Assembly: GCA_900757295.1 (NCBI GenBank)
Contig: CAAENH010000136.1
Location: 1 to 12,246 of the forward strand
DNA from: Bacilli bacterium
GTDB lineage: Bacteria; Bacillota_I; Bacilli_A; RF39; UBA660
Direction of reading: 5' to 3'
Length of the DNA: 12,246 nt
Of this stretch, positions 1 through 6,875 are shown piece after piece. Position 1 is the first letter of the stretch. Every line of letters begins with the position of its first letter. Both the position numbers and the translations under genes were made by a program. Under the pieces are notes generated by a model, which saw only the letters and a program-made list of their open reading frames with translations, was not told the DNA's origin and made no database searches.

Positions 1-2
1 AA

Positions 3-326
3 AATATTAATTCTTTAAATGATTATTGGGATAAAACTTTATATGAGATAAATTATAAATTTATAGATCAAAATATTAAAGATATTTATAATCCATATTC
101 AATTTATACTAAAGGCAAGTCTATTAAAGATTTGAAAAAAAATTCTAAAATTTTTGAAGATAATGAAAATAAACTAAATGAATATTTGGATAAAATTAAT
201 AGAAATGATGATAAAACAACTTTGAGTTCAGGTAATAAATATGTTGATATGTTATTAATTTTAGCAGTTGTTTCTACTCAAATAATGCTTGGGTCACTTT
301 TATTTGTTACGTTATTTAAGAGGTGA
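3..326 (+). CDS. C-terminal part of an unrecognised membrane protein (5' end outside window)
   Basis: The frame is open from the first bases of the window to a TGA at 324-326, so this is the last ~107 residues of a longer protein. A TTG at 132 is in frame but has no convincing ribosome binding site, and the frame continues upstream of it, so I do not take it as the start. The visible part is hydrophilic and rich in Asn, Lys and Asp. It ends in one hydrophobic segment of about 22 residues (from VDMLLILAVV to FVTLF) followed by KR, which fits a C-terminal membrane anchor with a very short cytoplasmic tail. No LPXTG-like motif precedes the segment. The stop overlaps the ribosome binding site of the yutD-family gene, so the two are probably co-transcribed. 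I do not recognise the family. Confidence 0.75.
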   Translation, partial: NINSLNDYWDKTLYEINYKFIDQNIKDIYNPYSIYTKGKSIKDLKKNSKIFEDNENKLNEYLDKINRNDDKTTLSSGNKYVDMLLILAVVSTQIMLGSLLFVTLFKR

Positions 327-328
327 AT

Positions 329-610
329 ATGAAAATAGAAATAGAAAATTGTAATTATGAAATAATTAAAGATTATAATAATGCTTTTAATTTAGATGAT
401 TTAGTAAATAGATATACTTCTTATTTTGAAGATTATGATTATATCTTAGGAGATTATGCTTATGGAAAATTAAGATTGAAAGGTTTTAATAATAAAGAAA
501 ATCCTAATTTTAATAGTATAAATGATTATGCTAAAGTAGAAGAATATAGAAAAATAAATTGTGCTTATGGATGTAAATATTTTATATTAAAAAAAATAAT
601 AAAAAAATAG
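329..610 (+). CDS. yutD: YutD family protein (DUF1027)
   Basis: A 93-residue soluble protein. The family hallmarks are in order: an N-terminal strand and 'IIKDYNNAFN' (about residues 12-21), 'RYTSYFEDYDYILGDYAYG' (about 28-46), 'LRLKGF' (about 48-53), and a C-terminal 'CAYGCKYFILKK' with two Cys. This matches my memory of Bacillus YutD (KYDYIVGDWGYGQLRLKGF, and an NFGCAYFVLKR-like end). The family is common in Bacilli and its molecular role is not established. I chose ATG 329 over an in-frame GTG at 323 because the GTG lies inside the Shine-Dalgarno stretch AGAGGTGA (319-326). That stretch also contains the stop codon of the preceding gene, which indicates translational coupling. Family assignment is from memory of the motif pattern. 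Confidence 0.85.
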   Translation: MKIEIENCNYEIIKDYNNAFNLDDLVNRYTSYFEDYDYILGDYAYGKLRLKGFNNKENPNFNSINDYAKVEEYRKINCAYGCKYFILKKIIKK

Positions 611-639
611 TTGACGGCAAATGAATTTTATGCTATAGT
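611..639 (+). promoter_or_regulatory. Strong sigma-A-type promoter for the 82-residue protein gene
   Basis: TTGACG at 611-616 and TATAGT at 634-639 are separated by 17 bp. TGC directly before the -10 gives an extended -10. It begins on the base after the yutD stop codon and is the clearest vegetative promoter in the window. Confidence 0.8.
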
Positions 640-673
640 ATCTTCATAATTTTTTAAAGAAGGGGGAAATGTT

Positions 674-922
674 ATGTTAATACCATTACCAATTGATGAA
701 AATATGGCAAAATTTATTGAGAAATGCGGTGTACGTGTTATTAATGGAAATCACGTTCATTATTCAGATGTGCTTGCTGCTAAAGAAATAGCAAATGCAT
801 ATTGTAGAAAGAACAATTTACCTGAAATAGATCTTGATTGGGAACCTGCTGATACTTATGATCGTGCTATGGGCGGTAAAGGCGTTACTAGATCTTATAC
901 AGTAAAAAAGGATAGATTTTAA
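674..922 (+). CDS. Conserved-looking 82-residue protein of unknown function
   Basis: ATG at 674 follows a very strong ribosome binding site (AGAAGGGGGAA, 658-668). The 82-residue product is soluble, with no signal peptide or membrane segment. It has a helix-rich centre (DVLAAKEIANAYCRKNN), an acidic-aromatic stretch (EIDLDWEPADTYDRA) and a basic C-terminus. I do not recognise a family. The gene is monocistronic: its own consensus promoter lies immediately upstream, and its stop codon overlaps the left arm of an intrinsic terminator. That arrangement implies a well-expressed independent gene rather than a chance ORF. Codon use matches the neighbours. Confidence 0.85.
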   Translation: MLIPLPIDENMAKFIEKCGVRVINGNHVHYSDVLAAKEIANAYCRKNNLPEIDLDWEPADTYDRAMGGKGVTRSYTVKKDRF

Positions 923-947
923 GTTACTTTTGTAAGTAACTTTTTTT
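921..947 (+). terminator. Intrinsic terminator after the 82-residue protein gene
   Basis: A perfect 9-bp stem (AAGTTACTT / AAGTAACTT, 921-929 and 934-942) with a TTGT loop is followed by a T run. The TAA stop codon of the gene (920-922) reaches into the stem. Confidence 0.9.
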
Positions 948-975
948 AATTTATATAGATATTTATATGTTAAAA

Positions 976-984
976 TGATAAAAT
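976..984 (+). promoter_or_regulatory. Possible extended -10 promoter for the 389-residue protein gene
   Basis: TGATAAAAT (TG, one base, then TAAAAT) lies 27 bp before the start codon at 1011. No good -35 is visible, so this is a weak call resting on the extended -10. Confidence 0.35.
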
Positions 985-1010
985 AGAATTATCAATTAAA
1001 GGAGTGTTTT

Positions 1011-2180
1011 ATGGAAAGTTTAAAATCAATGTATAATAATATGTCTGACATGAGTAAAATGCTTATTAAAATGTTATTAGGAATAATAGCTGCATTATTA
1101 TTTATGTTTTTAATTGTTTTTGTTGTTCGTATAATTGGTGGAGGTAAGAAAGGTTATAGTTCTACAGAAAGCACAATGCAATCTGCAGCAGTAAAATATT
1201 TTAAAAAACATAAAAGTAAATTACCTTTAGATAATGAAGAAGCTGTTGTAAATGTTAATACTTTGGTTTCTGAAGAGTATATGAAGGAATTAACAAAGTA
1301 TGTAGGAAAAAATACTACTTGTAAAGGTAATGTAACTGTTTTAAATAATGATGGAAATTATATTTATTTACCATATTTAGATTGTGGTAAGAAATATAAA
1401 ACTGAGTTATTAAAAGATAGTATTTTAAAGGATAATGAAGTAGTAGAGTCTGGTGATGGATTATATTTAGATGATGATGGAAATTATATATTCCGTGGTG
1501 AATTTGTAAATAATTATCTTATTTTTAATAATTTGAAATTCCGTATTTTAAGAATTAATGCTGATGGCTCAATAAAATTATTTTTAGCTGGTCCTATTAA
1601 AGGATATAAATCTACTATTTGGGATGACAGATATAATATTGAAAAAGATGATAAGACTGGTATAAATAACTATGCTAAGAGTAGAATAAAAGATTATTTG
1701 TATACTATTTATAAAGATGATGAAATATTTAACGATAATGCAAAAGCTTTAATGAAAAAACAAAGTTTATGTGTTGCTTCTAGAGATATAGATAGTGAAG
1801 ATTTAACAGATGCTCAAGAGTGTAGCGAAACTTTAGACAATGAAGAGCTTGGTTTACTTCAATTAAATGAGTATGTATTACCTAGTATTGATGAAAATTG
1901 TACTAAAGCATCTGATAAGAGTTGTATAAATTATAATTATATGAAATCATATCAACAATCTTTTTGGTCAATCACACCATATGCTGATGATACATATCAA
2001 GTTTATAGAATTGCTAATGCTGTATATCTAGCTAAGGCAAAAAGTACAGGAAGTGTATTATTTACACTAAGTCTATCTGATAAAGCTCAATTAAAATCAG
2101 GTGATGGAAGCAGTGAAAATCCTTATATCGTTAAAGATTATAATAAATCTTCTAATGATAAAATAAAAAATGCATCTTAG
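1011..2180 (+). CDS. Membrane-anchored extracellular protein of unknown function
   Basis: The product has 389 residues. ATG 1011 follows AAAGGAG at 998-1004. A short N-terminal segment leads into one membrane helix (about residues 20-41) followed by GGGKK, so most of the chain is probably outside the cell. After the helix comes 'ESTMQSAAVKYFKKHKSKLP', which looks like the stalk of bitopic or pilin-like secreted proteins. A middle region (about 150-260) has alternating strands (YIFRGEFVNNYLIFNNLKFRIL) and several Cys (CVASRD, QECSE, ENCTK, KSCIN). The C-terminus carries 'SGDGSSENPYIVKD', a motif I associate with exported proteins of low-GC Firmicutes. The function is unknown. The last codons form half of the terminator shared with the convergent sortase gene. 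Confidence 0.85.
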   Translation: MESLKSMYNNMSDMSKMLIKMLLGIIAALLFMFLIVFVVRIIGGGKKGYSSTESTMQSAAVKYFKKHKSKLPLDNEEAVVNVNTLVSEEYMKELTKYVGKNTTCKGNVTVLNNDGNYIYLPYLDCGKKYKTELLKDSILKDNEVVESGDGLYLDDDGNYIFRGEFVNNYLIFNNLKFRILRINADGSIKLFLAGPIKGYKSTIWDDRYNIEKDDKTGINNYAKSRIKDYLYTIYKDDEIFNDNAKALMKKQSLCVASRDIDSEDLTDAQECSETLDNEELGLLQLNEYVLPSIDENCTKASDKSCINYNYMKSYQQSFWSITPYADDTYQVYRIANAVYLAKAKSTGSVLFTLSLSDKAQLKSGDGSSENPYIVKDYNKSSNDKIKNAS

Positions 2181-2192
2181 GATGCATTTTTT
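2165..2192. terminator. Bidirectional terminator embedded in the ends of two convergent genes
   Basis: A perfect 12-bp stem (2165-2176 and 2181-2192; AAAAAATGCATC / GATGCATTTTTT) has a TTAG loop. The loop holds both stop codons: TAG on + (2178-2180) and TAA on - (2177-2179). The A run on one side becomes the T run on the other, so it should work for both strands. Confidence 0.9.
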
Positions 2193-3757
2193 ATTAACTT
2201 AGCGTGTATTACTAATCTTTTATTATTATCAACACAAGTAGATATTGTTAGTATTTTGTCTTCTTTAGTTACATCAACATTAAAATCTTTGATACTTCTA
2301 TTTTTTATAACATTTAAAAACTTTTTATAAGCGGCTTTACTGCTAAAGGATGTTGTTAAATAATCATTTGTGTTATGAATTTTATATATTGAAAATATTT
2401 GCCATTGCATATTCTCATATAAATTATTGAAAGTTATTTTTAAATTTTCATTATTATTTTGCCATTCTTCATTCAGTACATTATTTAGTGTTCCAAACAT
2501 TGTTTGATTTAAATACTTATTATGACCATAAATTATTGTATTCTGATCTAATTTATCTATATCATTTCTATAATCAGCAAATATCCAACCATTATAATTT
2601 TTATTATGATAATAGTCATTTTTTAAATAATAATCATTATTTGTTGTTTGGACAACAGGGTAGTCAACATTAGTATTGTTAATTTTTAACCAACCAACAG
2701 TATCTTTATTAACTTCTAATAAACTATCAAATAATTCGTTAATTTTTTTTGTATCAGATAGATTATCTTCTACTTTGTTAATATTAAAATCATTATTTTT
2801 AGTTTTGACAACAATTTTATTTAAATCCTTATTTATTTTAGCTACAGATTTTTGATCTTTATAATTATTAAATATTACAACTCCGAAAAATACAACAAAA
2901 ATGCTTATTATAATGAAACAACACATTTTAATATTATTAACTACCAATTGACTAAATAAGTTATTGCTAATATATTCATCACTATAAACTAGTTTTAATT
3001 CAACGCCATATTTTTTACAATAAGTTTTGTTAATTTTCTTTAAATATTCTATAAGTTTGATATCAGTTATATTTTCGTGAATTAATATTTTAATATTTTT
3101 AATTTTGGTTTTGTAAGTTATAGCAACAATTTTATTTATAGTTTCTTTGTCAAAAAATTCTAGATTAATATTTTTCAAATATTTATTTATTTGACAGAAA
3201 GAATGAAAATCATTTAAATCTTCATCAGTTAATTTTTGATCTATAATAATACTATTTTTATAATATATCTTAGAATAATTTATTAAATTGTTTGATTCCA
3301 TAAAATGACTAGTAAAAAAAATTTCATCTCGGCATTCAACTTTTATTTTATTTTTATCAAATTGTTCTAAAATAAACTTTGGAATAGAGTAACAGTTAAC
3401 ATATTTAATATTTTTACAATTTTTTATTTTAACGAACAAGTCATAATTTAATGGAGTAAAATCTTCAATATATAATTCTTTAATATTTTTATTTTTTACG
3501 AAAAGATCTAATATTATTAATCCAATATTAATATCTTTTATTTTTAATTTAGATATTTTATTTTCAGTGATTATTTCATCAAGGAAAGATGTAACAATAC
3601 TTTTATTCTTTTTAATATAATCTTCAGAAAAAGCTAGTTCATTTTCAGATATTATATTAGTATTAAGTAAATTATGGATGGTATTATCAGTTTTATAAGT
3701 AAAATTTAAATATGGACCTAGAACATTAATTAAAATTTTCTTAATAATAATCACCAC
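2177..3757 (-). CDS. Class B sortase with a large N-terminal cytoplasmic domain
   Basis: The product has about 526 residues. The C-terminal ~190 are a class B sortase: 'GWLKINNTNVDYPVVQ' (355-370), 'IYGHN' with catalytic His412, 'TISTC' with nucleophile Cys508, and Arg514 in KRLVIHA. One membrane helix lies at about 277-298, so the catalytic domain is outside the cell. The extra part is residues 1-275, rich in Ile, Lys and Asn, with repeated short hydrophobic strands (NIKELYIEDF, NIKYVNCYSI, IKNIKILIH) that faintly suggest a leucine-rich-repeat-like fold. Usual class B sortases are about 220-300 residues, so this architecture is unusual. The start is uncertain. GTG codons at 3757 and 3754 lie on top of the ribosome binding site AGGTGG, and no ATG is in frame before residue 153; an ATT at 3748 or 3745 would be spaced better. 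The divergent neighbour encodes a likely substrate. Confidence 0.9.
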   Translation of the reverse strand: MVIIIKKILINVLGPYLNFTYKTDNTIHNLLNTNIISENELAFSEDYIKKNKSIVTSFLDEIITENKISKLKIKDINIGLIILDLFVKNKNIKELYIEDFTPLNYDLFVKIKNCKNIKYVNCYSIPKFILEQFDKNKIKVECRDEIFFTSHFMESNNLINYSKIYYKNSIIIDQKLTDEDLNDFHSFCQINKYLKNINLEFFDKETINKIVAITYKTKIKNIKILIHENITDIKLIEYLKKINKTYCKKYGVELKLVYSDEYISNNLFSQLVVNNIKMCCFIIISIFVVFFGVVIFNNYKDQKSVAKINKDLNKIVVKTKNNDFNINKVEDNLSDTKKINELFDSLLEVNKDTVGWLKINNTNVDYPVVQTTNNDYYLKNDYYHNKNYNGWIFADYRNDIDKLDQNTIIYGHNKYLNQTMFGTLNNVLNEEWQNNNENLKITFNNLYENMQWQIFSIYKIHNTNDYLTTSFSSKAAYKKFLNVIKNRSIKDFNVDVTKEDKILTISTCVDNNKRLVIHAKLIKNAS

Positions 3758-3836
3758 CTATTTTATTCTTCTTATATAATATCATAAATTGGATAGTTTA
3801 AGGAAATTTTTTTAATAATATCTTTTTTTACTATTA

Positions 3837-3889
3837 TTGACATTTTTAGATAAAAAATTGCTTATAATTTAAGAAAAATATGTTATACT
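3837..3889 (+). promoter_or_regulatory. Promoter region of the NPDTG surface protein gene
   Basis: TGTTATACT (3881-3889) is an extended -10 just before the gene. A consensus TTGACA (3837-3842) and a second -10-like TATAAT (3863-3868) lie upstream but are 20 bp apart, which is wider than ideal. Transcription from the proximal -10 would begin around 3896, downstream of the ATG at 3895, which supports the later start codon at 3916. Confidence 0.55.
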
Positions 3890-3915
3890 AACTAATGAAG
3901 AATAGAGGTACATAT

Positions 3916-4545
3916 ATGAAAAAAATAGTTTATAGTTTAATTATTACAAGCTTATTTTTAATTCCATCAATAGTTTTTGCTGAAGGAGAAAAAATTAATT
4001 TAAGTTGTACACCTAGTAGTGCTCTTCCTGGAGATAGCATAAGTTGTGTTATTGGAGGAGAAGCAAGTAGTTTGGCAAAAGATAGTTCTTTTACAGGAAA
4101 AGTACAGTTGTCTTCTAATTTAGAGATGGCAAGTATATCTACGTCACAAGATTGGAAAGCATCTACTAGTAATAATACATCTAATGGCATATTTGATTTG
4201 GTGTCTACTAAAGCTCAAAGCAGTAGTTTTGAAATTGCTACATTTACAGTAAAAATAAAAAGTGATTCAACTGAGAGTGGGACTGTTACTTTAAATACAA
4301 CTACTTTTGGAACAGCAAAAAGTATTGATCCTGTTACTCAGACAATTACAATGAAAAGCAATGTTACTGATACAAGTGATCCTAAATTAGGTGATGATAC
4401 TACAACAACAGATAATGTTAATGCTGATGTTAAAAATCCTGATACTGGTTCTAATATTCCTTTTGTAATTATTGGAGCAGGGACTATATTAGTTATTGTT
4501 TTTTATGAAATAGCAACTAAAAATAAGAAAATACATAAAATATAA
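3916..4545 (+). CDS. Secreted cell-wall protein with NPDTG sortase signal
   Basis: The 209-residue product has a clear signal peptide (MKKIVYSLIITSLFLIPSIV, then FA and a likely cut before EGEK). A Ser/Thr-rich domain of about 130 residues begins 'LSCTPSSALPGDSISC' and includes 'FEIATFTVKIKSDSTESGTVTL', a pattern reminiscent of cohesin-like beta sandwiches. A Thr/Asp-rich linker follows, then a sorting signal: NPDTG (about 174-178), a hydrophobic helix (IPFVIIGAGTILVIVFY) and a basic tail (KNKKIHK). NPXT(G/N)-type signals are the known kind for class B sortases, and the divergent neighbour is a class B sortase. ATG 3916 is preferred over ATG 3895: it follows AGAGGT (3904-3909), starts a canonical signal peptide, and 3895 coincides with the predicted transcription start. 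Confidence 0.88.
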   Translation: MKKIVYSLIITSLFLIPSIVFAEGEKINLSCTPSSALPGDSISCVIGGEASSLAKDSSFTGKVQLSSNLEMASISTSQDWKASTSNNTSNGIFDLVSTKAQSSSFEIATFTVKIKSDSTESGTVTLNTTTFGTAKSIDPVTQTITMKSNVTDTSDPKLGDDTTTTDNVNADVKNPDTGSNIPFVIIGAGTILVIVFYEIATKNKKIHKI

Positions 4546-4547
4546 TT

Positions 4548-4571
4548 GTTGGCTTTGATGTCAACTTTTTT
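4548..4571 (+). terminator. Intrinsic terminator after the NPDTG protein gene
   Basis: A 6-bp stem GTTGGC / GTCAAC (4548-4553 and 4560-4565, one G-T pair) with a 6-nt loop is followed by six T. Confidence 0.7.
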
Positions 4572-4600
4572 ATTTTAATTATGTTTTATAAATGTTTTGA

Positions 4601-4609
4601 TGTTATAAT
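4601..4609 (+). promoter_or_regulatory. Extended -10 promoter of the HerA-like ATPase gene
   Basis: TGTTATAAT is a consensus extended -10, 21 bp before the start codon. No convincing -35 is present. Confidence 0.55.
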
Positions 4610-4630
4610 TAATTTAGAATAGGTGATTAG

Positions 4631-6388
4631 ATGTTTGGAAATATAATAGATATAGATGATAATAAAGTTACTTTAGTTAATTTAAAACAAGAAGCAGAAA
4701 CTAATATTTTAAATTATCATGTTATTTTTGTTGAGAATGATCGCAAAGTAGTTGGTGAAATAGTTGGTATTAATAATGAAGTTATTAAAATATTGTTAGT
4801 AGGAGAAATTAAAAATGATATTTTTACTTCTGGCGTAATAAAAAAGCCTAGTTTTAAAACTCCAGCTAGATTAATTTATAAAAGTGAATTAGAACTTATA
4901 TTAGGAAGTCAAGATATTGCAGCAAAAGAAAATCTTTTAATTGGTAAGTCAACCACATATGAAGGATATAACATATCTACTAAAATAAATGATTTTTTTA
5001 CATCTCATTTTGCAATTGTGGGAAATACTGGTGCAGGAAAATCATGTGGTGTAGCTAGAATATTGCAAAATATTTTTTATCATAATGATGAGGCAATGCC
5101 TATTAATGCTCATATAGTTTTATTTGATGCTTATGGCGAATATAATAGTGCTTTTAGTAAAATGAATAGTTTACCTAATTTAAGATTTAAACATTATACA
5201 ACTAATACTGGTTTTGATGATTCACAATTAATTAAAATTCCTGCTTATTTTTTAGATGTAGATGATTTAGCTTTACTTTTAAATTGTAAAGATTCATCTA
5301 TGTTACCAATAATAGAGCAAGCTTTGAAATTAGTATACATTTTTACTAGTGAAAATGAGCAGGTAGTAGAGTATAAAAATGATATAATTGCTAAAAGTTT
5401 ACAAGATATTTTAGCAAGTGGAAAGAATTCTACTCAAATTAGAGATCAAATTATTGCTGTATTATCAAAATATAACACTGATACTTTAAATTTAGATACT
5501 ATTATTTCTCAACCTGGATATAATCGTACAATTAGACAATGTTTAAATATAGATGCACAGGGTAAAATGAATTCAGTTGGTTTTGTAGTTGATTTTCTGC
5601 AACAATATTCAAAAGTTGATTTAGAAAAAATTGAGTCTACTGCTGATTTTACATACACTTTAGATGATTTATATTATGCTTTAGAATTTGCTTTAATTGG
5701 AGAAGGAATATTAAGTAGTGAAACTATTTATGAAAAAGCTAATCAATTAAAAGTTAGATTACATGCTATTATAAATAGTGATTCTAAGAAATTTTTTGAA
5801 TTTGATAAAAAGATTGGTAAAGAACAATATATTAAAGAGTTTTTTACTGCTAATGATGGCATGCCTGCTCAAATAGTAAATGTTAATTTTAATTATATTG
5901 ATGAAAGATTTGCTAAAGTTTTAACTAAAATATTTGCAAGGCTATTCTTTAATTATACTGTTCATCTAACTAATAGAGCTTCATTTCCTATTCATATAAT
6001 TATAGAAGAAGCTCATAGATACGTTCAAAATGATAATGATTTAGATTTATTAGGATATAATATTTTTGATAGAATAACTAAAGAAGGTCGTAAGTATGGC
6101 GTTATTTTAGGGCTGATTACTCAAAGACCTAGTGAATTATCGACAACTTCATTATCGCAATGTTCTAATTTTATAGCTTTTAGAATGTTCCATCCAGCTG
6201 ATATAAATATAATTTCTAATATAACTTCTAATGTTAGTAATGATACTATTGAAAGAATAAAAACTTTAAGACCTGGTATGGCTATGGCTTTTGGAACAGC
6301 ATTTAAAGTTCCATTAATAGCAAAATTAGATTTACCTGATCCAATGCCAGCAAGTACTAGTGTTGATATAGAGAAAATATGGTATTAA
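4631..6388 (+). CDS. HerA-like DUF87 ATPase (hexameric DNA translocase type)
   Basis: The 585-residue cytoplasmic protein starts at ATG 4631 after AGGTGAT (4621-4627). Residues 1-90 resemble the small beta barrel found at the N-terminus of HerA proteins (VGEIVGINNEVIKILLVGEI). Walker A is GNTGAGKS at 131-138, within 'FFTSHFAIVGNTGAGKSCGV'. Walker B is 'IIIEEAHR' with Glu459/Glu460. It is followed by 'ITKEGRKYGVILGLITQRPS', the sensor-like segment typical of HerA and related FtsK-fold ATPases. Archaeal HerA works with the NurA nuclease in DNA end resection, but bacterial homologues are often in other contexts. No nuclease gene is next to it here, so the partner is unknown. It is the longest gene in the window and appears intact. 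Confidence 0.88.
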   Translation: MFGNIIDIDDNKVTLVNLKQEAETNILNYHVIFVENDRKVVGEIVGINNEVIKILLVGEIKNDIFTSGVIKKPSFKTPARLIYKSELELILGSQDIAAKENLLIGKSTTYEGYNISTKINDFFTSHFAIVGNTGAGKSCGVARILQNIFYHNDEAMPINAHIVLFDAYGEYNSAFSKMNSLPNLRFKHYTTNTGFDDSQLIKIPAYFLDVDDLALLLNCKDSSMLPIIEQALKLVYIFTSENEQVVEYKNDIIAKSLQDILASGKNSTQIRDQIIAVLSKYNTDTLNLDTIISQPGYNRTIRQCLNIDAQGKMNSVGFVVDFLQQYSKVDLEKIESTADFTYTLDDLYYALEFALIGEGILSSETIYEKANQLKVRLHAIINSDSKKFFEFDKKIGKEQYIKEFFTANDGMPAQIVNVNFNYIDERFAKVLTKIFARLFFNYTVHLTNRASFPIHIIIEEAHRYVQNDNDLDLLGYNIFDRITKEGRKYGVILGLITQRPSELSTTSLSQCSNFIAFRMFHPADINIISNITSNVSNDTIERIKTLRPGMAMAFGTAFKVPLIAKLDLPDPMPASTSVDIEKIWY

Positions 6389-6413
6389 AAAAATTACTCT
6401 TATTTGAGTAATT
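6387..6413 (-). terminator. Terminator of the HIT-family gene (minus strand)
   Basis: An 8-bp stem AATTACTC / GAGTAATT (6392-6399 and 6406-6413) with a 6-nt loop. The A run at 6387-6393 is a T run when read on the minus strand. It overlaps the last codons of the HIT gene. On + it lacks a T run, so it would stop the HerA transcript less well. Confidence 0.75.
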
Positions 6414-6762
6414 CGAATATTTCTTGAGGGTTTTTTGAAGCCTTCTTTTTTTGATAATCTGGAAGCAAATGTAAGTGAAAATGTTTAATCACTTGACGGT
6501 CACCATAGTTGGCTATTAATGCTAGACCACTTGAATTTAAAGTTGTCATTAGTTTCTCACTTAGCATTTTAGCAACTTTATTTATATGATTTAAGATTTC
6601 TTCATCTAGTTCTTTAAAATCAGTATAATGTTTTTTAGGTATTATTAAAGTATGACCATCAACATCAGGATAAGCATCTAATATGGCTATGACTTTATCA
6701 TCTTCATAAATTTTTTTACTTTCAACTTTATTATTAACTATTTTACAAAATAAACAATCCAT
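6400..6762 (-). CDS. HIT family nucleotide hydrolase
   Basis: The 120-residue soluble protein is of the histidine triad (HIT) superfamily, which hydrolyses nucleoside phosphoramidates and related nucleotides. It starts 'MDCLFCKI', the usual beginning of bacterial HIT proteins. It has 'AILDAYPDVDGHTLIIPKKH' (about 26-45) and the catalytic triad HFHLH (His94, His96, His98) followed by LLPDY. The length is typical. The open frame extends upstream to 6843, but ATG 6762 is chosen: MDCLFC is the family's N-terminus, GGTGATGAG precedes it, and the longer version would run through the gene's own promoter. It is divergent from cotE, with which it shares a 113-bp intergenic region. Confidence 0.93.
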   Translation of the reverse strand: MDCLFCKIVNNKVESKKIYEDDKVIAILDAYPDVDGHTLIIPKKHYTDFKELDEEILNHINKVAKMLSEKLMTTLNSSGLALIANYGDRQVIKHFHLHLLPDYQKKKASKNPQEIFELLK

Positions 6763-6778
6763 TCTCATCACCATAAAT

Positions 6779-6807
6779 ATCATAATAGAAAATAATTCTT
6801 TTGGCAA
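6779..6807 (-). promoter_or_regulatory. Sigma-A-type promoter of the HIT gene
   Basis: On the minus strand, TTGCCA (6802-6807) and TATGAT (6779-6784) are separated by 17 bp. Each matches the vegetative consensus at five of six positions. The ribosome binding site follows directly. Confidence 0.75.
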
Positions 6808-6828
6808 ATATATTTTAGTTATTTGTGT

Positions 6829-6856
6829 ACTTTTATTAAGCATTTGGCATACATTA
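6829..6856 (+). promoter_or_regulatory. Mother-cell sporulation promoter (sigma-E or sigma-K type) of cotE
   Basis: CATACATTA (6848-6856) fits the sigma-K -10 CATAnnnTA exactly, and its first eight bases also fit the sigma-E -10 CATACA(A/C/T)T. An AC at 6829-6830 lies 17 bp upstream, as expected of a sigma-K -35. No sigma-E -35 is convincing. The site is 20 bp before the cotE start codon. In B. subtilis cotE is known to have both sigma-E and sigma-K promoters. Confidence 0.65.
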
Positions 6857-6875
6857 AACTAGAGGAGGTTGGATT

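Noticed and set aside
132..326. Separate 64-residue membrane protein starting at TTG 132
   Set aside because: The same frame is open to the left window edge and no ribosome binding site precedes the TTG; it is the tail of a longer gene.
2488..2673. Small + strand ORF inside the sortase gene
   Set aside because: Rich in Tyr, His and Asn with no ribosome binding site; a shadow of the sortase coding strand, as are similar antisense frames at 3930-4190, 7442-7669, 8869-9051 and 11794-12003.
4631..6388. HerA-like ATPase as part of a defence system
   Set aside because: No nuclease, Sir2 or other known partner gene is adjacent, and its neighbours are surface and housekeeping genes, so a defence role is not supported.
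6763..6843. 27-residue N-terminal extension of the HIT protein
   Set aside because: The family starts at MDCLFCKI, and the extension would overlap a good promoter and lacks a ribosome binding site.
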